A stretch of 64,000 nucleotides of DNA from JAJPJE01 sp963848375 (GTDB taxonomy: Bacteria > Acidobacteriota > Terriglobia > Terriglobales > Acidobacteriaceae). The stretch lies in the NCBI GenBank assembly GCA_963848375.1, contig CAWKDK010000004.1:37735-101734 (forward strand), read 5' to 3'. A model generated the notes under the pieces. It was not told where the DNA came from and made no database searches. It was given only the letters and a program-made list of their open reading frames with translations. Shown piece by piece: positions 36,856-46,165 of the stretch. Each line of letters opens with the position of its first letter. Position 1 is the stretch's first letter. The position numbers and the translations under genes were made by a program.

Positions 36856-37437
36856 ATGACAGTAGCGGATTGGTTAATTGTTGCGGCAATTGTGCTCTCT
36901 TCTGTGCAGGCCGCAGCTCAAGGATTTTTTACCGAGGCTTTTGCCTTGGCTGGAACCGTAATTGGGTTCCTGGTAGCAGCCTGGGAATACCCTTGGCTGG
37001 CCGATGGCGTGTTATCCAGCGTGAATCCCCGCTGGGTGGCCGACATCGTTTCGTTCTTTGTCATCTTTGTTGCCATCGCTTTACTCGCCGGAATCGCCGG
37101 AAGAATTACAAGCTGGGCTGTTCGCGAAGCGGGGTTGAAGTGGATGGACCGGTTCCTCGGCGCCGTATTTGGGTTCGTGCGAGGGTTACTGGTCGTCACT
37201 GTCGTTTGCCTGGCGACCGCCGCCTTTGCGCCCGGAGCACACTGGCTGAACCAGTCTTCCGCGGCTCCTTATTTTCTGGCCGTCGGCAGAGCTGCTACGT
37301 GGCTCACACCGGCTGATATTCGGGCCCGGGTTCGCGATGGTATTGATTTGCTGCATCACGCAAAGAACCAGGCGGAAGATGCGGCCCACGGAAAACCAAG
37401 TTCCGCCATTGTTCCGTCCCAGGGTTCAGGAAAATGA
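36856..37437 (+). CDS. cvpA: CvpA family membrane protein
   Basis: This 193-residue protein is predicted to have four membrane helices. It starts with the typical 'VADWLIVAAIVLSSVQAAAQGFFTEAF' and contains 'LDRFLGAVFGFVRGLL'-like 'MDRFLGAVFGFVRGLLVV'. CvpA was named for colicin V production and is linked to purine supply and envelope stress. Position next to purC matches that link. A polar tail of about 30 residues ends the protein. Confidence 0.9.
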   Translation: MTVADWLIVAAIVLSSVQAAAQGFFTEAFALAGTVIGFLVAAWEYPWLADGVLSSVNPRWVADIVSFFVIFVAIALLAGIAGRITSWAVREAGLKWMDRFLGAVFGFVRGLLVVTVVCLATAAFAPGAHWLNQSSAAPYFLAVGRAATWLTPADIRARVRDGIDLLHHAKNQAEDAAHGKPSSAIVPSQGSGK

Positions 37438-37444
37438 GTGCTTA

Positions 37445-37753
37445 ATGGAATCAGATCAGAAAGAGAGATACAACGTGAAGGACCAGCTTGAAGCGCTTGT
37501 CACACAGATGTACAAAGGCGGAATTCTCTATTCCGAAGCTGTCCGCGAATTTAAGAAACGATTCATCATCAACGTTCTCCAGGAAAGCAATGGGAATCAA
37601 TGCCGTGCCGCGCGCCAGCTTGGCATGCACCGCAATACCCTTTCCCGCACTATCGACGAGCTAAAGATCGACATGCGCGCCCTGCGCGACGCCAAGCGTC
37701 CGCCTCGTAGCGCACGTCCCGCACTGGCCCTCGAGAAGAAAGCCGCCCGCTAG
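37445..37753 (+). CDS. Fis-type helix-turn-helix protein
   Basis: This small basic DNA-binding protein of 102 residues has a C-terminal Fis/NtrC-type helix-turn-helix ('NQCRAARQLGMHRNTLSRTIDEL', about residues 51-73) preceded by helices resembling Fis ('GGILYSEAVREFKKRFI'). The alanine/lysine-rich tail could add DNA affinity. Start is ATG 37445, eight bases after the cvpA stop. A longer frame would read back through cvpA. It is followed by a strong terminator, so purC-cvpA-fis may be one unit. Confidence 0.85.
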   Translation: MESDQKERYNVKDQLEALVTQMYKGGILYSEAVREFKKRFIINVLQESNGNQCRAARQLGMHRNTLSRTIDELKIDMRALRDAKRPPRSARPALALEKKAAR

Positions 37754-37795
37754 ACACGCAACAACCGCTCTCTTTAAAACTGATCTGAATAAAGA

Positions 37796-37822
37796 AAAGG
37801 CAGCCTGAAGCAGGCTGCCTTT
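37796..37822. terminator. Strong bidirectional terminator
   Basis: A 12-base-pair perfect stem (37796-37807 with 37811-37822) with a three-base loop starts with AAA and ends with TTT, so both strands get a short T tract. It lies between the convergent Fis-type and TPR genes. Confidence 0.85.
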
Positions 37823-37860
37823 GTACTTGGCCGAAGACTTCGACCTCCGCGTCGTCCCCT

Positions 37861-39159
37861 CTACTGGGGTTTGCGGTGTGTCGGGGCCGTCTTCTTGGGC
37901 GTTTCCGGCGCTGGTTGGTTCAGGAGTACACCCTTTTCCATATGAATCATAAACGGCGTGGGGTCATACGTTGTCGGATTGCCCTGGAAATCCACCGTCG
38001 CTCCATCTTTCGGAACTTGGCGGGTCGGAATCGGATTCGTCATCGTGAGTTCGATATCAGCCTTATTCGCCTGGATATCGTCGTAGCTGCCGGCGATCAT
38101 CAACTTGGTCGGCGAACCCGAAATCAGCTTCCCTTCGATCTTGATCGGCTTGTCCTTCAAATCGTTCCACACCTTGGTTGCAGCGTCCTGATTGCCCGAG
38201 GTGAGCACCATCTGGATCTGGTCGAAGCTCATCTGCGTCACAGGCGTAGATTGCACCAGCGTCGCCGCCTGCTCCGCCGGAGTGGGCGCCGGTTTGATCG
38301 TGAAGCTAGCCGGCTTGGTCGGCGATGCTGCCTGGGCGAGAATATCTGTCCAGCCATCGTCTCCGCCGTGGTACTTGATGTACTTGCGGCGGCCATATTC
38401 GGAAATCTGCTGCTTGTATTGCGGCGTGGGTGCCAGGTTCGAGGCGCGCGCAATGTACCACAAGCCATCGATGTAATTCGGCTGGGGAGCGTCAAGGTTC
38501 GCCAGCGCCAACTGGTACGTCGTCGCAAAATCAGTCGGATTCGCAGCAGCCGCTACCGCCAGATGTGATTGCGCGTTGGCGTAATCTTTCGTCTGCAGAG
38601 CATTCAGACCGACGGAAGCGTTGAAGATTCCCGCAAGCTGCGTCTTCAACTGCGTGAACTGGTCATCGGTCATGCCTTCAGGCTTCTGATAGGTCTGTAG
38701 CGCCGAGATTCCCTTCTGGCCATATTCCGCCGCTTGTTGCAGTTTCTGCGGAGCATCTGCTCCACCAGCCAGAGCCTGCATGCGCTTGGAATAGCTCAAC
38801 AATGCTAGCGCCGTCACATTATTTGGACTCGCCTGCAATAACTTGACAGCCGCGTCTTCCGTCTTCTGAAGATTGTTCGTCTGCTGGTAGGTGCGCATTA
38901 ACAGTTCAAGCGCATCTTCCTTCATAACTGAATCAGGATAGGTCTGGAGAAATGCTTCCAGTGCCGCCGCTTTTGCCGTGGGATCCGTCTGTTGGATGGC
39001 TCCCATGTAAGCGTTATATTCGGCGGGGTTCTTGATTTCTTTCTTCTGCTGCGCTGGCGCGGCAGATCCTGCCTGTCCGGCCGGCGGCTGTTGTGGCGCG
39101 GCCTGCACAAGCCCTGCAGTCGCAAACATGAGCACAAGCATCACAAGCGACTTCTTCAT
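37861..39159 (-). CDS. Exported TPR-repeat protein
   Basis: This 432-residue periplasmic protein has a signal peptide (ending 'VQA|APQ') and a Q/P/A-rich linker. About five tetratricopeptide-like helical repeats follow (residues 45-260; for example 'AEYNAYMGAIQQTDP', 'ALLSYSKRMQ', 'ATTYQLALANLD'). A C-terminal beta domain of about 150 residues follows ('IKIEGKLISGSPTKLMIAGS'). TPR proteins mediate protein contacts; no partner is suggested by neighbours. AAGGAG precedes the start. Confidence 0.85.
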   Translation of the reverse strand: MKKSLVMLVLMFATAGLVQAAPQQPPAGQAGSAAPAQQKKEIKNPAEYNAYMGAIQQTDPTAKAAALEAFLQTYPDSVMKEDALELLMRTYQQTNNLQKTEDAAVKLLQASPNNVTALALLSYSKRMQALAGGADAPQKLQQAAEYGQKGISALQTYQKPEGMTDDQFTQLKTQLAGIFNASVGLNALQTKDYANAQSHLAVAAAANPTDFATTYQLALANLDAPQPNYIDGLWYIARASNLAPTPQYKQQISEYGRRKYIKYHGGDDGWTDILAQAASPTKPASFTIKPAPTPAEQAATLVQSTPVTQMSFDQIQMVLTSGNQDAATKVWNDLKDKPIKIEGKLISGSPTKLMIAGSYDDIQANKADIELTMTNPIPTRQVPKDGATVDFQGNPTTYDPTPFMIHMEKGVLLNQPAPETPKKTAPTHRKPQ

Positions 39160-39498
39160 TCAGTAGCTCCTTAACTTCCGGGAAAGTCAATCACGCGATT
39201 TGAATATGGCACGCACAATACTAAATGAAGCTTGCACAGTAGAGTCACCCACCCCCGCCATGCCAGCCTGAAACACACATCCTCCGACAACCGTGATTTC
39301 ACAACATCAATCACACGGAATGCTCGGACGCTGGATTATATGAATCAGAGTTCATCTAAGGCAAGTAATGTAAACACGAAGGCCACTTTTCTCGCGATTA
39401 TGGACAATATATCCGATGCTGCAGAATTGTGCAGTGTTTGCCGGTTTGGGCCGCCTCACACGGCTACCCGCGAATCCAATCTGGTCAGAAAGGCTCGT

Positions 39499-40218
39499 AT
39501 GCTAAACCCTGAGTTGCAAAACGGAACTGCGCTCGTCACTGGTGGAGGGCGCGGGATTGGCCGCTCAATCTCTGAAAGATTAGCCAAGCTCGGTTTAACC
39601 GTTGTGATCACCGGGCGCGATCAGAATCTGCTCGAACGAACGGCCGAGGCCATCCAATCAGCTGGCGGCAAATGTCATCCTTTGGCCTGCGACATCACCG
39701 ACTTGACCTCGGTGACCAGCGCAGCTCGCTACGTCCAGCGCGAGTTCGGTGGCTTGCAAGTCCTGGTGAATAACGCCGGAATCGGTGGGTTCTCCACGAC
39801 CCTCCATGAGCTCCCGCCGGAACAGTGGGATGCCATCCTCAACACCAATTTACGCGGCGTTTACTATTGCATCCGTGCCTTCGCGCCCATGATGATCGCG
39901 GCCCGCCGCGGTGACATCATCAATATCTCGTCTTTAGCCGGCAAGAATCCGCTGCCCAAGGGGGCCGCTTACGCCGCATCTAAGTGGGGACTCAATGGAT
40001 TGAGTTACTCCGTGGCCGAAGAGCTGCGCGCCTACAACGTCCGCGTCACCGTAGTCTCACCCGGTTCCACCAATACAGATCTCAGCCCGCACGAGGGCAA
40101 GAATACTTCGAAGATGCTTCAGGGGGACGACATCGCCCACGTGGTCGAGATGCTCGTCACCCAGCAGCCACGTTCCTTTATCAGCGAAGTGCTGATTCGA
40201 CCCTTAACGAAACCCTGA
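39499..40218 (+). CDS. Short-chain dehydrogenase/reductase
   Basis: This 239-residue classical SDR oxidoreductase has the NAD(P)-binding 'VTGGGRGIGRS' at the N-terminus, 'VNNAGIGG' near residue 90, catalytic Ser in 'NISSLAG', and the Tyr-x-x-x-Lys pair in 'YAASKWG'. Arg near the first glycine motif ('GRD') suggests NADPH preference. The frame is open much further upstream, but ATG 39499 has GAAAGG seven bases before it and gives the standard SDR length. The substrate is unknown. Confidence 0.9.
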   Translation: MLNPELQNGTALVTGGGRGIGRSISERLAKLGLTVVITGRDQNLLERTAEAIQSAGGKCHPLACDITDLTSVTSAARYVQREFGGLQVLVNNAGIGGFSTTLHELPPEQWDAILNTNLRGVYYCIRAFAPMMIAARRGDIINISSLAGKNPLPKGAAYAASKWGLNGLSYSVAEELRAYNVRVTVVSPGSTNTDLSPHEGKNTSKMLQGDDIAHVVEMLVTQQPRSFISEVLIRPLTKP

Positions 40219-40224
40219 CTGTGG

Positions 40225-41391
40225 TTAGTGAACGAACGCCAGTACTCGCCGTACGCCTTCAGCGAATATTGCCTCTGGCGTGATCAGGCTCAAAACGAGA
40301 TATCCGTCGGAGTGGAAATCAAAGAATAGTCCCGGATGAACAACTACCGACTGCTGTTCCAAAATGTCGACTGCAAGCTGCTCGTCTGTCCGCGTCACCG
40401 GCATTCGCAACACTGCATACCATCCACCCTCAACCTCAAGCCGCTGGCAGAGTTGTTGCCCAGTTAGTCGAAGGTCCAGTTCTGCCAGATTCGCTCTTAC
40501 TCGCGTCATCAGCTGATCCTGCACCGCATTCCGCATCGCCAGGAAATCTGCCGTCGCGCGCTGTACGGGCGCGCTCGGAGATAGGTACGTATCCGCTATT
40601 AGTTCCAATCGCGCGAGCGCCTCCTTCTTGAGCTCCTCTGGGCCCGATGCAATTAGCCACGCCAGCTTCATCTGGGGCAAGGCACAGATCTTCGATAAGC
40701 CGCTCAGCGTAAACGTCAAAGCATCAGCATTTGTTGCGAAACTCTTATGCCTCGCCCTGTCGAGCGGGAAGTCCAGAAACACTTCATCGACCACCAACGC
40801 GAGCTCGTGTTCCCGCGCAATCGCATTCAGCTCCGTCCGCTCATTATCGGAAACGTATGATCCCGTGGGATTATTGGGATGCACCAGCATGATCGCACGC
40901 GTTCGCGAAGTCAGCTTCTGGCGCAGCGAATGGAAGTCGATCTGCCATCCGTGGTCATAGACCAGTTCGTAGGAAACCAGCCGCACGTCCTGTATCTCGG
41001 CGAGATATTCGAATAATGGATAACTTGGAGTTCCAACCAGAACCTCATCTCCCGGATTGCACAACAGCCGAAATAAATAGGAGTAGGCCTCGCTCGTGCT
41101 GGCCGTCAGTATCACTGACTCCGGATCTAACTCCGTCTCTCCTGCGGCCTCGGCATAGTACCGAACAACAGCTTCCCTCGCAGTCCTGAGCCCTCTCGGA
41201 TCGGGCTCATAAATCAGCGACTCTGGCCTCGACAAGCCAGTCAAAATGGCGGATTCATCGTACTTCAATCCAACCGTCGTCGGATTCGACGCGGTCAGGT
41301 CGAGAATGCGCTCGCCTGACTTCCGCCGCCTCTCCAGCGTCTGCGAAAACTGGTTTACCTGCAGATTCCACCGCGTACGATCCGCGAACAT
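40225..41391 (-). CDS. Class I/II PLP-dependent aminotransferase
   Basis: This 388-residue fold-type I aminotransferase includes 'HPNNPTGSYVS' (cofactor contact), 'VVDEVFLDFPL' and the PLP lysine in 'SGLSKICALPQMKLAW'. The N-terminal 'DLTASNPTTVGL' resembles that of alanine/valine-type and MocR-like transaminases. Substrates cannot be assigned from sequence. ATG 41391 is chosen over an upstream start because the domain begins there. Adjacent RidA (same strand) is apt: RidA removes enamine/imine intermediates from PLP enzymes. Confidence 0.88.
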   Translation of the reverse strand: MFADRTRWNLQVNQFSQTLERRRKSGERILDLTASNPTTVGLKYDESAILTGLSRPESLIYEPDPRGLRTAREAVVRYYAEAAGETELDPESVILTASTSEAYSYLFRLLCNPGDEVLVGTPSYPLFEYLAEIQDVRLVSYELVYDHGWQIDFHSLRQKLTSRTRAIMLVHPNNPTGSYVSDNERTELNAIAREHELALVVDEVFLDFPLDRARHKSFATNADALTFTLSGLSKICALPQMKLAWLIASGPEELKKEALARLELIADTYLSPSAPVQRATADFLAMRNAVQDQLMTRVRANLAELDLRLTGQQLCQRLEVEGGWYAVLRMPVTRTDEQLAVDILEQQSVVVHPGLFFDFHSDGYLVLSLITPEAIFAEGVRRVLAFVH

Positions 41392-41497
41392 GAGCAACAC
41401 TGTAACGTTTGCTGCCCGTGATTTCCAAATCACGCCGAAGTCTTCACAGCTCGCGCCCGAAATCTGCCTTCTGTTGCAGCCGCAGAGAAGACGTCAC

Positions 41498-41884
41498 CTA
41501 CACCTTCCGCGCCTGCGCCATAATCTCGAACCGCCCATTTCGAAGTAGTGGGCCCGAACCAATGAATGCCCGCGCCGGAAGATTCCCGATGAAATAACTT
41601 CTATATCTGCGATTGAAATGATCGAAGAGCGACAGATCGGGGCAGAAAATCTGCACATACACCAGATCGTCCATACGCATTCCAGCCTGTTCGAGCACAG
41701 CCTTGATGCCGTCCAGCAGGAAACTTATTTCCTGATCGATGTCTGCGGGAGCATAGCCGGTCTGCGGATCGATACCAATGCGACCGGAAAGATAAAGCGT
41801 GTCACCGACCAGAACCGCATCGCTAAAAGGTAGATCTTCACGTCGATTCGGCAGATTGAAATATTGCCGCTTCGCATCACTCAT
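41498..41884 (-). CDS. RidA/YjgF family enamine-imine deaminase
   Basis: This 128-residue protein of the Rid family hydrolyses reactive enamines and imines released by PLP enzymes. It contains 'LPFSDAVLVGDTLYLSGRIG' and 'DLVYVQIFCPDLSLFDHFN', with the key arginine expected in 'LPARAFIGSGPL'. It is longer than E. coli RidA at the C-terminus ('RFEIMAQARKV' is typical). It precedes the aminotransferase on the same strand and is divergent from the formate dehydrogenase operon. Confidence 0.9.
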   Translation of the reverse strand: MSDAKRQYFNLPNRREDLPFSDAVLVGDTLYLSGRIGIDPQTGYAPADIDQEISFLLDGIKAVLEQAGMRMDDLVYVQIFCPDLSLFDHFNRRYRSYFIGNLPARAFIGSGPLLRNGRFEIMAQARKV

Positions 41885-42015
41885 AGCTTGCTCCGTTGAA
41901 AAGCGATTCAGTATTTTCCGTTGTCAGCCTAGCACGCCTCATTTCTCGCAATGGCAACCCTCCCCGGCCATTTTTGCTTCTTTCTATGGTTACCCAAATT
42001 CCTTCCGAGGCACGA

Positions 42016-45000
42016 ATGATTAAGGAGCTTTTGTCGCGCTGGCCTGTCATCAAACAAATCCAGACTGGCTCGGACGGAACTGGGCCAGGAAGCCTGGAGC
42101 GAGAGAACCCGTCACCTGCTTCCCAAGACTCATGGCGCGGAAAAAACACGGTCGATTTGTCCTTATTGTGCCGTAGGCTGCGGTCAGCTTATCTACCACA
42201 AAGACAACAAACTAATTTCCATTGAAGGCGATCCCGATTCCCCAATTTCTCGCGGACGCCTCTGTCCCAAAGGTTCTGCTACCTACCAGTTGCACACCCA
42301 TTCCGGCCGCTTAAAGAAAGTTAAGTATCGGCGACCGTACGCCACCGAGTGGGAAGAACTGGAGCTCGATACGGCAATGAAGATGATTGCCGATCGCGTT
42401 TGGAAAACGCGCGATGAGAGCTTTGTCGAGAAGAACGACAAGGGCGAGACGGTGATGCACACTCTCGCTCTGGCTCATCTTGGCGGCGCTACTCTCGATA
42501 ACGAAGAGAATTACCTGATCAAAAAACTATTCGCGGCAGGCCTGGGGATGAACTGCATCAGCAACCAGGCCCGTATATGACATAGCTCGACTGTGCCCGG
42601 TCTGGGCACATCTTTTGGCCGTGGCGGCGCTACCACAGCACAAACTGATCTTCCACGAGCCGATGCCATCTTGATCATGGGCTCGAACATGGCGGAAAAC
42701 CATCCTGTCGGATTCCAGTGGGTCATGGAAGCTCGCGAACGTGGCGCCAAAATCATTCATGTCGACCCACGTTTCACACGAACCTCGGCGATGGCCGACA
42801 TCTGGGTGCCCTTGCGTGCCGGAAGCGACATCATCTTCCTGGGAGCGCTGATCAATTACGTACTCTCGAATAACAAATGGTTTCGATGAGTACGTAAAAC
42901 ACTATACGAACGCTCCATTCATTCTCCGCGAGGACTTCAAAGACACGGAAGACCTCGGTGGTGTCTTCTCCGGATGGGACGAAAAAGAGAAGAAATACAA
43001 TCCCGAAAGCTGGCTTTACGAGCAAGAGCCCGAGAATGAGGGCGGCCATGCCCCTGGTGCTGCTCCCACTGCTGGTGGCCACGGTCAACGCGGCGGCGAA
43101 GCCGGCAAGCCCAACATTTTCGATAGCAGACATGACCATGCAGCATCCCCGCTGCGTGTTCCAGGTCTTGAAGCGTCACTTCGCGCGTTACACGCCGGAG
43201 TTAGTCGAAAGCCAATGCGGCATCCCCCAACACATCTTTCTCAAAACCGCAGAGGCCTTTACCAGCGCCTCCGGTCGCGAGAAGACGGCAGCCATCTGCT
43301 ACGCCGTGGGATGGACGCAACATTCCAAAGGCCCCCAGATCATTCGTTCCGCTGCCATTCTGCAACTTCTACTGGGAAACATCGGCCGCCCGGGTGGTGG
43401 CATTCTCGCCTTACGCGGACACGCTTCCATCCAGGGTTCCACCGACATACCCACGCTCTACGATATTCTTCCGGGATACCTGCCAATGCCCTTCTGCACC
43501 GAAGAGATCTACACGGCCAGCACCGGAACGGATATCCCACCCCCTCCACTCCGCACCCTCTGTGCACGAGCAACTGACTTGCAGGTGGGACGACTACATC
43601 AAGAAGCACACTGCTCAAACCGGCATCTGGGCCAATTTCGAAAATTACATCGTTAGCCTGCTCCGCGCCTACTACGGCGAAAATGCCCGGAAAGAAAATA
43701 ACTGGGGCTTCGACTTCCTGCCTCGAGTCACCGGAGATCACTCAGAGCTCGGTTATTGGCTACAGATGCAAGACGGCAAAATGGACGGCCTCTTTGTGAT
43801 GGGCCAAAACCCCGTGGTCGGAGCTCCCAATGGTCGTTTGCAGCGCACGGCTCTGTCGAAGCTCAAATGGCTGGTCGTGCGCGAGATGGTGGAAACCGAG
43901 ACCGCAGCCTTCTGGTACGACTCCCCTGAAGTTCGCCGCGGAGAGCTCGATCCGAAACACATCGCCACGGAAGTCTTCCTTATGCCTGCGGCCGGCCAGG
44001 CCGAAAAAGACGGTACCTTCACTAACACACAGCGGCTTCTGCAATATCACAACAAGTCTGTCGATCCTCCGGGCGATTCTCGTAGCGAGACCTGGTTCAT
44101 CGTTCACCTTGGCCGTATGTTGAAAGAGAGGGCCGCGCGAGAACGCACCTCGAAAAATGAGCCTCTCAACGCCCTTCGGTGGGAATACTCAACTCGCGGA
44201 GCTCACGCCGAGCCTGACGCCGAAGAAGTTCTGCGCGAAATCAATGGCTTCACCTGGCACGATCGCAAACAGATTAAGTCGTATAACGATCTAAAGACGG
44301 ACGGATCCACTGCCTGCGGCTGTTGGATCTATTGTGGCGTTTTTCCCGAATCGAACCTGAACAAAGCCAATCAGCGGGAGCCCAAAGATTATCTCGGCCA
44401 CGGCTGGGGATTCGCTTGGCCCAACGATTGTCGCATTATCTACAATCGCGCTTCCGCCGCTCCCGATGGCACACCTTGGAGCGAAAAGAAGAAACTCGTC
44501 TGGTGGGATGTCAAGAAAGAAGACCTGGACAGGTCTCGATCGCCCCGATTTCGACTTGAAGAAGTCTCCCGATCACAAAGGCGATCTCCGCAATGGAAAA
44601 GGTGTGGCCGCTCTCCCGGGCGACGCTCCTTTCATGCTGCACTCCGATGGTGTCGCCTGGATCTTCGTCAACAGCGGCCTCAAAGACGGTCCACTACCCA
44701 CTCACTACGAGCCACTGGAATCAATAACCAGCAATTCGCTATATCCGGATCACGGCACGAATCCCGCGGCCGACACCAAGCAACGGCCCGACAACCCGTA
44801 TGCCTCGCAACCAGACGACCCGCGGTTCCCCTATGTCCTGTCAACATACCGGCTCACCGAGCACCACACCGCCGGAGGCATGAGCCGTACCGTTCCGCAC
44901 CTCTCAGAACTGCAGCCCGAGCTTTTCTGCGAAATCTCTCCGGAGCTTGCTACGGAGCTCGGCATCATCAACGGCGAATGGGTCACCATCACTTCTCCGC

Positions 45001-45278
45001 GCGGGATCGTATCGGCCCGCGCTCTTGTGACACAACGGGTGCGCCCGCTTCAGATAAACGGCAAAACCATTCACATGGTCGGGCTGCCCTATCACTGGGG
45101 ATGGAAAGGTGTGTCCACAGGCGATGTCGCCAACGATCTGCTAGCCATTTCCGAAGAGCCCAACGTTCGCATCATGGAAACCAAGGCGCTGGTGTGCAAT
45201 CTCACTCCCGGTCGGCGTCTGCCCGATGGTGCCGGGGTGCTTGAGCAGTTCAAGCGTGAAACACAGAGGGTCGCATGA
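42016..45278 (+). CDS. Selenocysteine formate dehydrogenase, catalytic subunit, frameshifted
   Basis: This is a molybdopterin (or tungstopterin) formate dehydrogenase alpha subunit of the FdnG/FdoG type, oxidising formate to CO2. It has the N-terminal [4Fe-4S] site ('CPYCAVGCGQ' and 'LCPKG') and the active site 'NQARI-Sec-HSS', where Sec is encoded by TGA 42578-42580. Also present are 'ADAILIMGSNMAENHPVGF' and a C-terminal pterin domain ending near 'WKGVSTGDVAN'. The frame stays the same across the TGA. It changes near 42085, 42882, 43118, 43541 and 44540, each as one extra base, some in homopolymers. Corrected, the protein is continuous, about 1,085 residues. No twin-arginine signal is seen after the start (GAGG five bases upstream). 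The stop overlaps the beta-subunit ATG. Confidence 0.85.
42578..42610 (+). promoter_or_regulatory. Selenocysteine UGA codon with bacterial SECIS hairpin
   Basis: TGA at 42578-42580 falls where FdnG proteins carry selenocysteine, with the frame open on both sides. Eleven bases downstream, TGTGCCC (42592-42598) and GGGCACA (42604-42610) form a perfect seven-pair stem closing the five-base loop GGTCT. This matches the apical GGUCU loop of the E. coli fdhF element that binds SelB. It is direct evidence for selenocysteine insertion in this organism. Confidence 0.92.
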
Positions 45279-46165
45279 GCACGGCTCCGTCTACAAAACT
45301 GTTTCAGCTTCGTACTGAGAACCCGGATCAGCACAGTAAGAGGACTACCGGCTTCTTCACCGACTCTACTTTGTGCATCGGCTGCAAAGCCTGCGAAGTT
45401 GCGTGCAAGGAATGGAACGACATTCCGGCGGACGGCCTGAATTGGAGCGGCTTTTCCTATGACAATACAGGCTCCGTAAGTTACGCCACGTGGCGACACG
45501 TGAAGTTTGTGGAAGGCCAGATTCACCCCAGCGAAGGTGGCAACTCTCCTGATTCTCTTTCATGGGAATTCTCCTCCGACGTCTGCAAGCACTGCGAAGT
45601 TGCCGGTTGCATGGAGGCTTGCCCAACCGGCGCGCTCGTGCGCACCGAATTCGGCTCCGTCTACCTGCAGCCCGACGTTTGCAACGGATGCGGCTACTGC
45701 GTCGTTTCCTGCCCCTTCGGCGTGGTTCAACGCAATCCTGACGATGGCCGCGCCTTCAAGTGCACCTTCTGCACCGATCGCCAGAAAGCAGGCCTGGAAC
45801 CTGCCTGCGCCAAGGCGTGTCCCACGAAATCCATCATGTTCGGCCAGTTGGATGAACTCCAGGCGCAAGCTAAAGAGCGACTTGAAGATTTGCACAACAA
45901 AGGCATGAAGGACGCGCAGATCTACGATCCCAAAGAAACCAGCGTTGGCGGCATTCATGCGTTCTTCCTCGTACGTGGTGATCCACGAATGTACAACCTG
46001 CCGCCCAAGCCGGAAGTCCCGACCATCTTCCAGAAAGACGCGTGGCGCTCGGCAGTAATTGGAGCTGGAGCTTTTGTCTTAGCGGCCCTCGTCGCTTTTA
46101 CAGGATCACGTAAGAGTGCTGTCGCGCACAGAAATACTTGGACGTCGAGAAGGAGTCGTGGATGA
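45275..46165 (+). CDS. Formate dehydrogenase iron-sulfur (beta) subunit
   Basis: This 296-residue electron-transfer subunit of the FdnH/HybA type has four [4Fe-4S] sites: 'CIGCKACEVAC' near residue 34, 'CKHCEVAGCMEAC', 'CNGCGYCVVSC', and 'CTFCTDRQ...CAKAC'. One hydrophobic helix near the C-terminus ('AVIGAGAFVLAALVAF') anchors it in the membrane, as in FdnH. The start ATG overlaps the alpha stop and its stop overlaps the NrfD-like ATG, so all three are translationally coupled. It carries electrons from the pterin subunit to the membrane subunit. Confidence 0.95.
   Translation: MSTAPSTKLFQLRTENPDQHSKRTTGFFTDSTLCIGCKACEVACKEWNDIPADGLNWSGFSYDNTGSVSYATWRHVKFVEGQIHPSEGGNSPDSLSWEFSSDVCKHCEVAGCMEACPTGALVRTEFGSVYLQPDVCNGCGYCVVSCPFGVVQRNPDDGRAFKCTFCTDRQKAGLEPACAKACPTKSIMFGQLDELQAQAKERLEDLHNKGMKDAQIYDPKETSVGGIHAFFLVRGDPRMYNLPPKPEVPTIFQKDAWRSAVIGAGAFVLAALVAFTGSRKSAVAHRNTWTSRRSRG

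Noticed and set aside
39232..39498. N-terminal extension of the short-chain dehydrogenase
   Set aside because: The extra 89 codons look non-coding and a good Shine-Dalgarno with ATG at 39499 gives the normal SDR length.
42578..42580. TGA as a nonsense mutation in formate dehydrogenase
   Set aside because: The frame is unchanged across it, it sits exactly at the Sec position of the family, and a SECIS hairpin follows.
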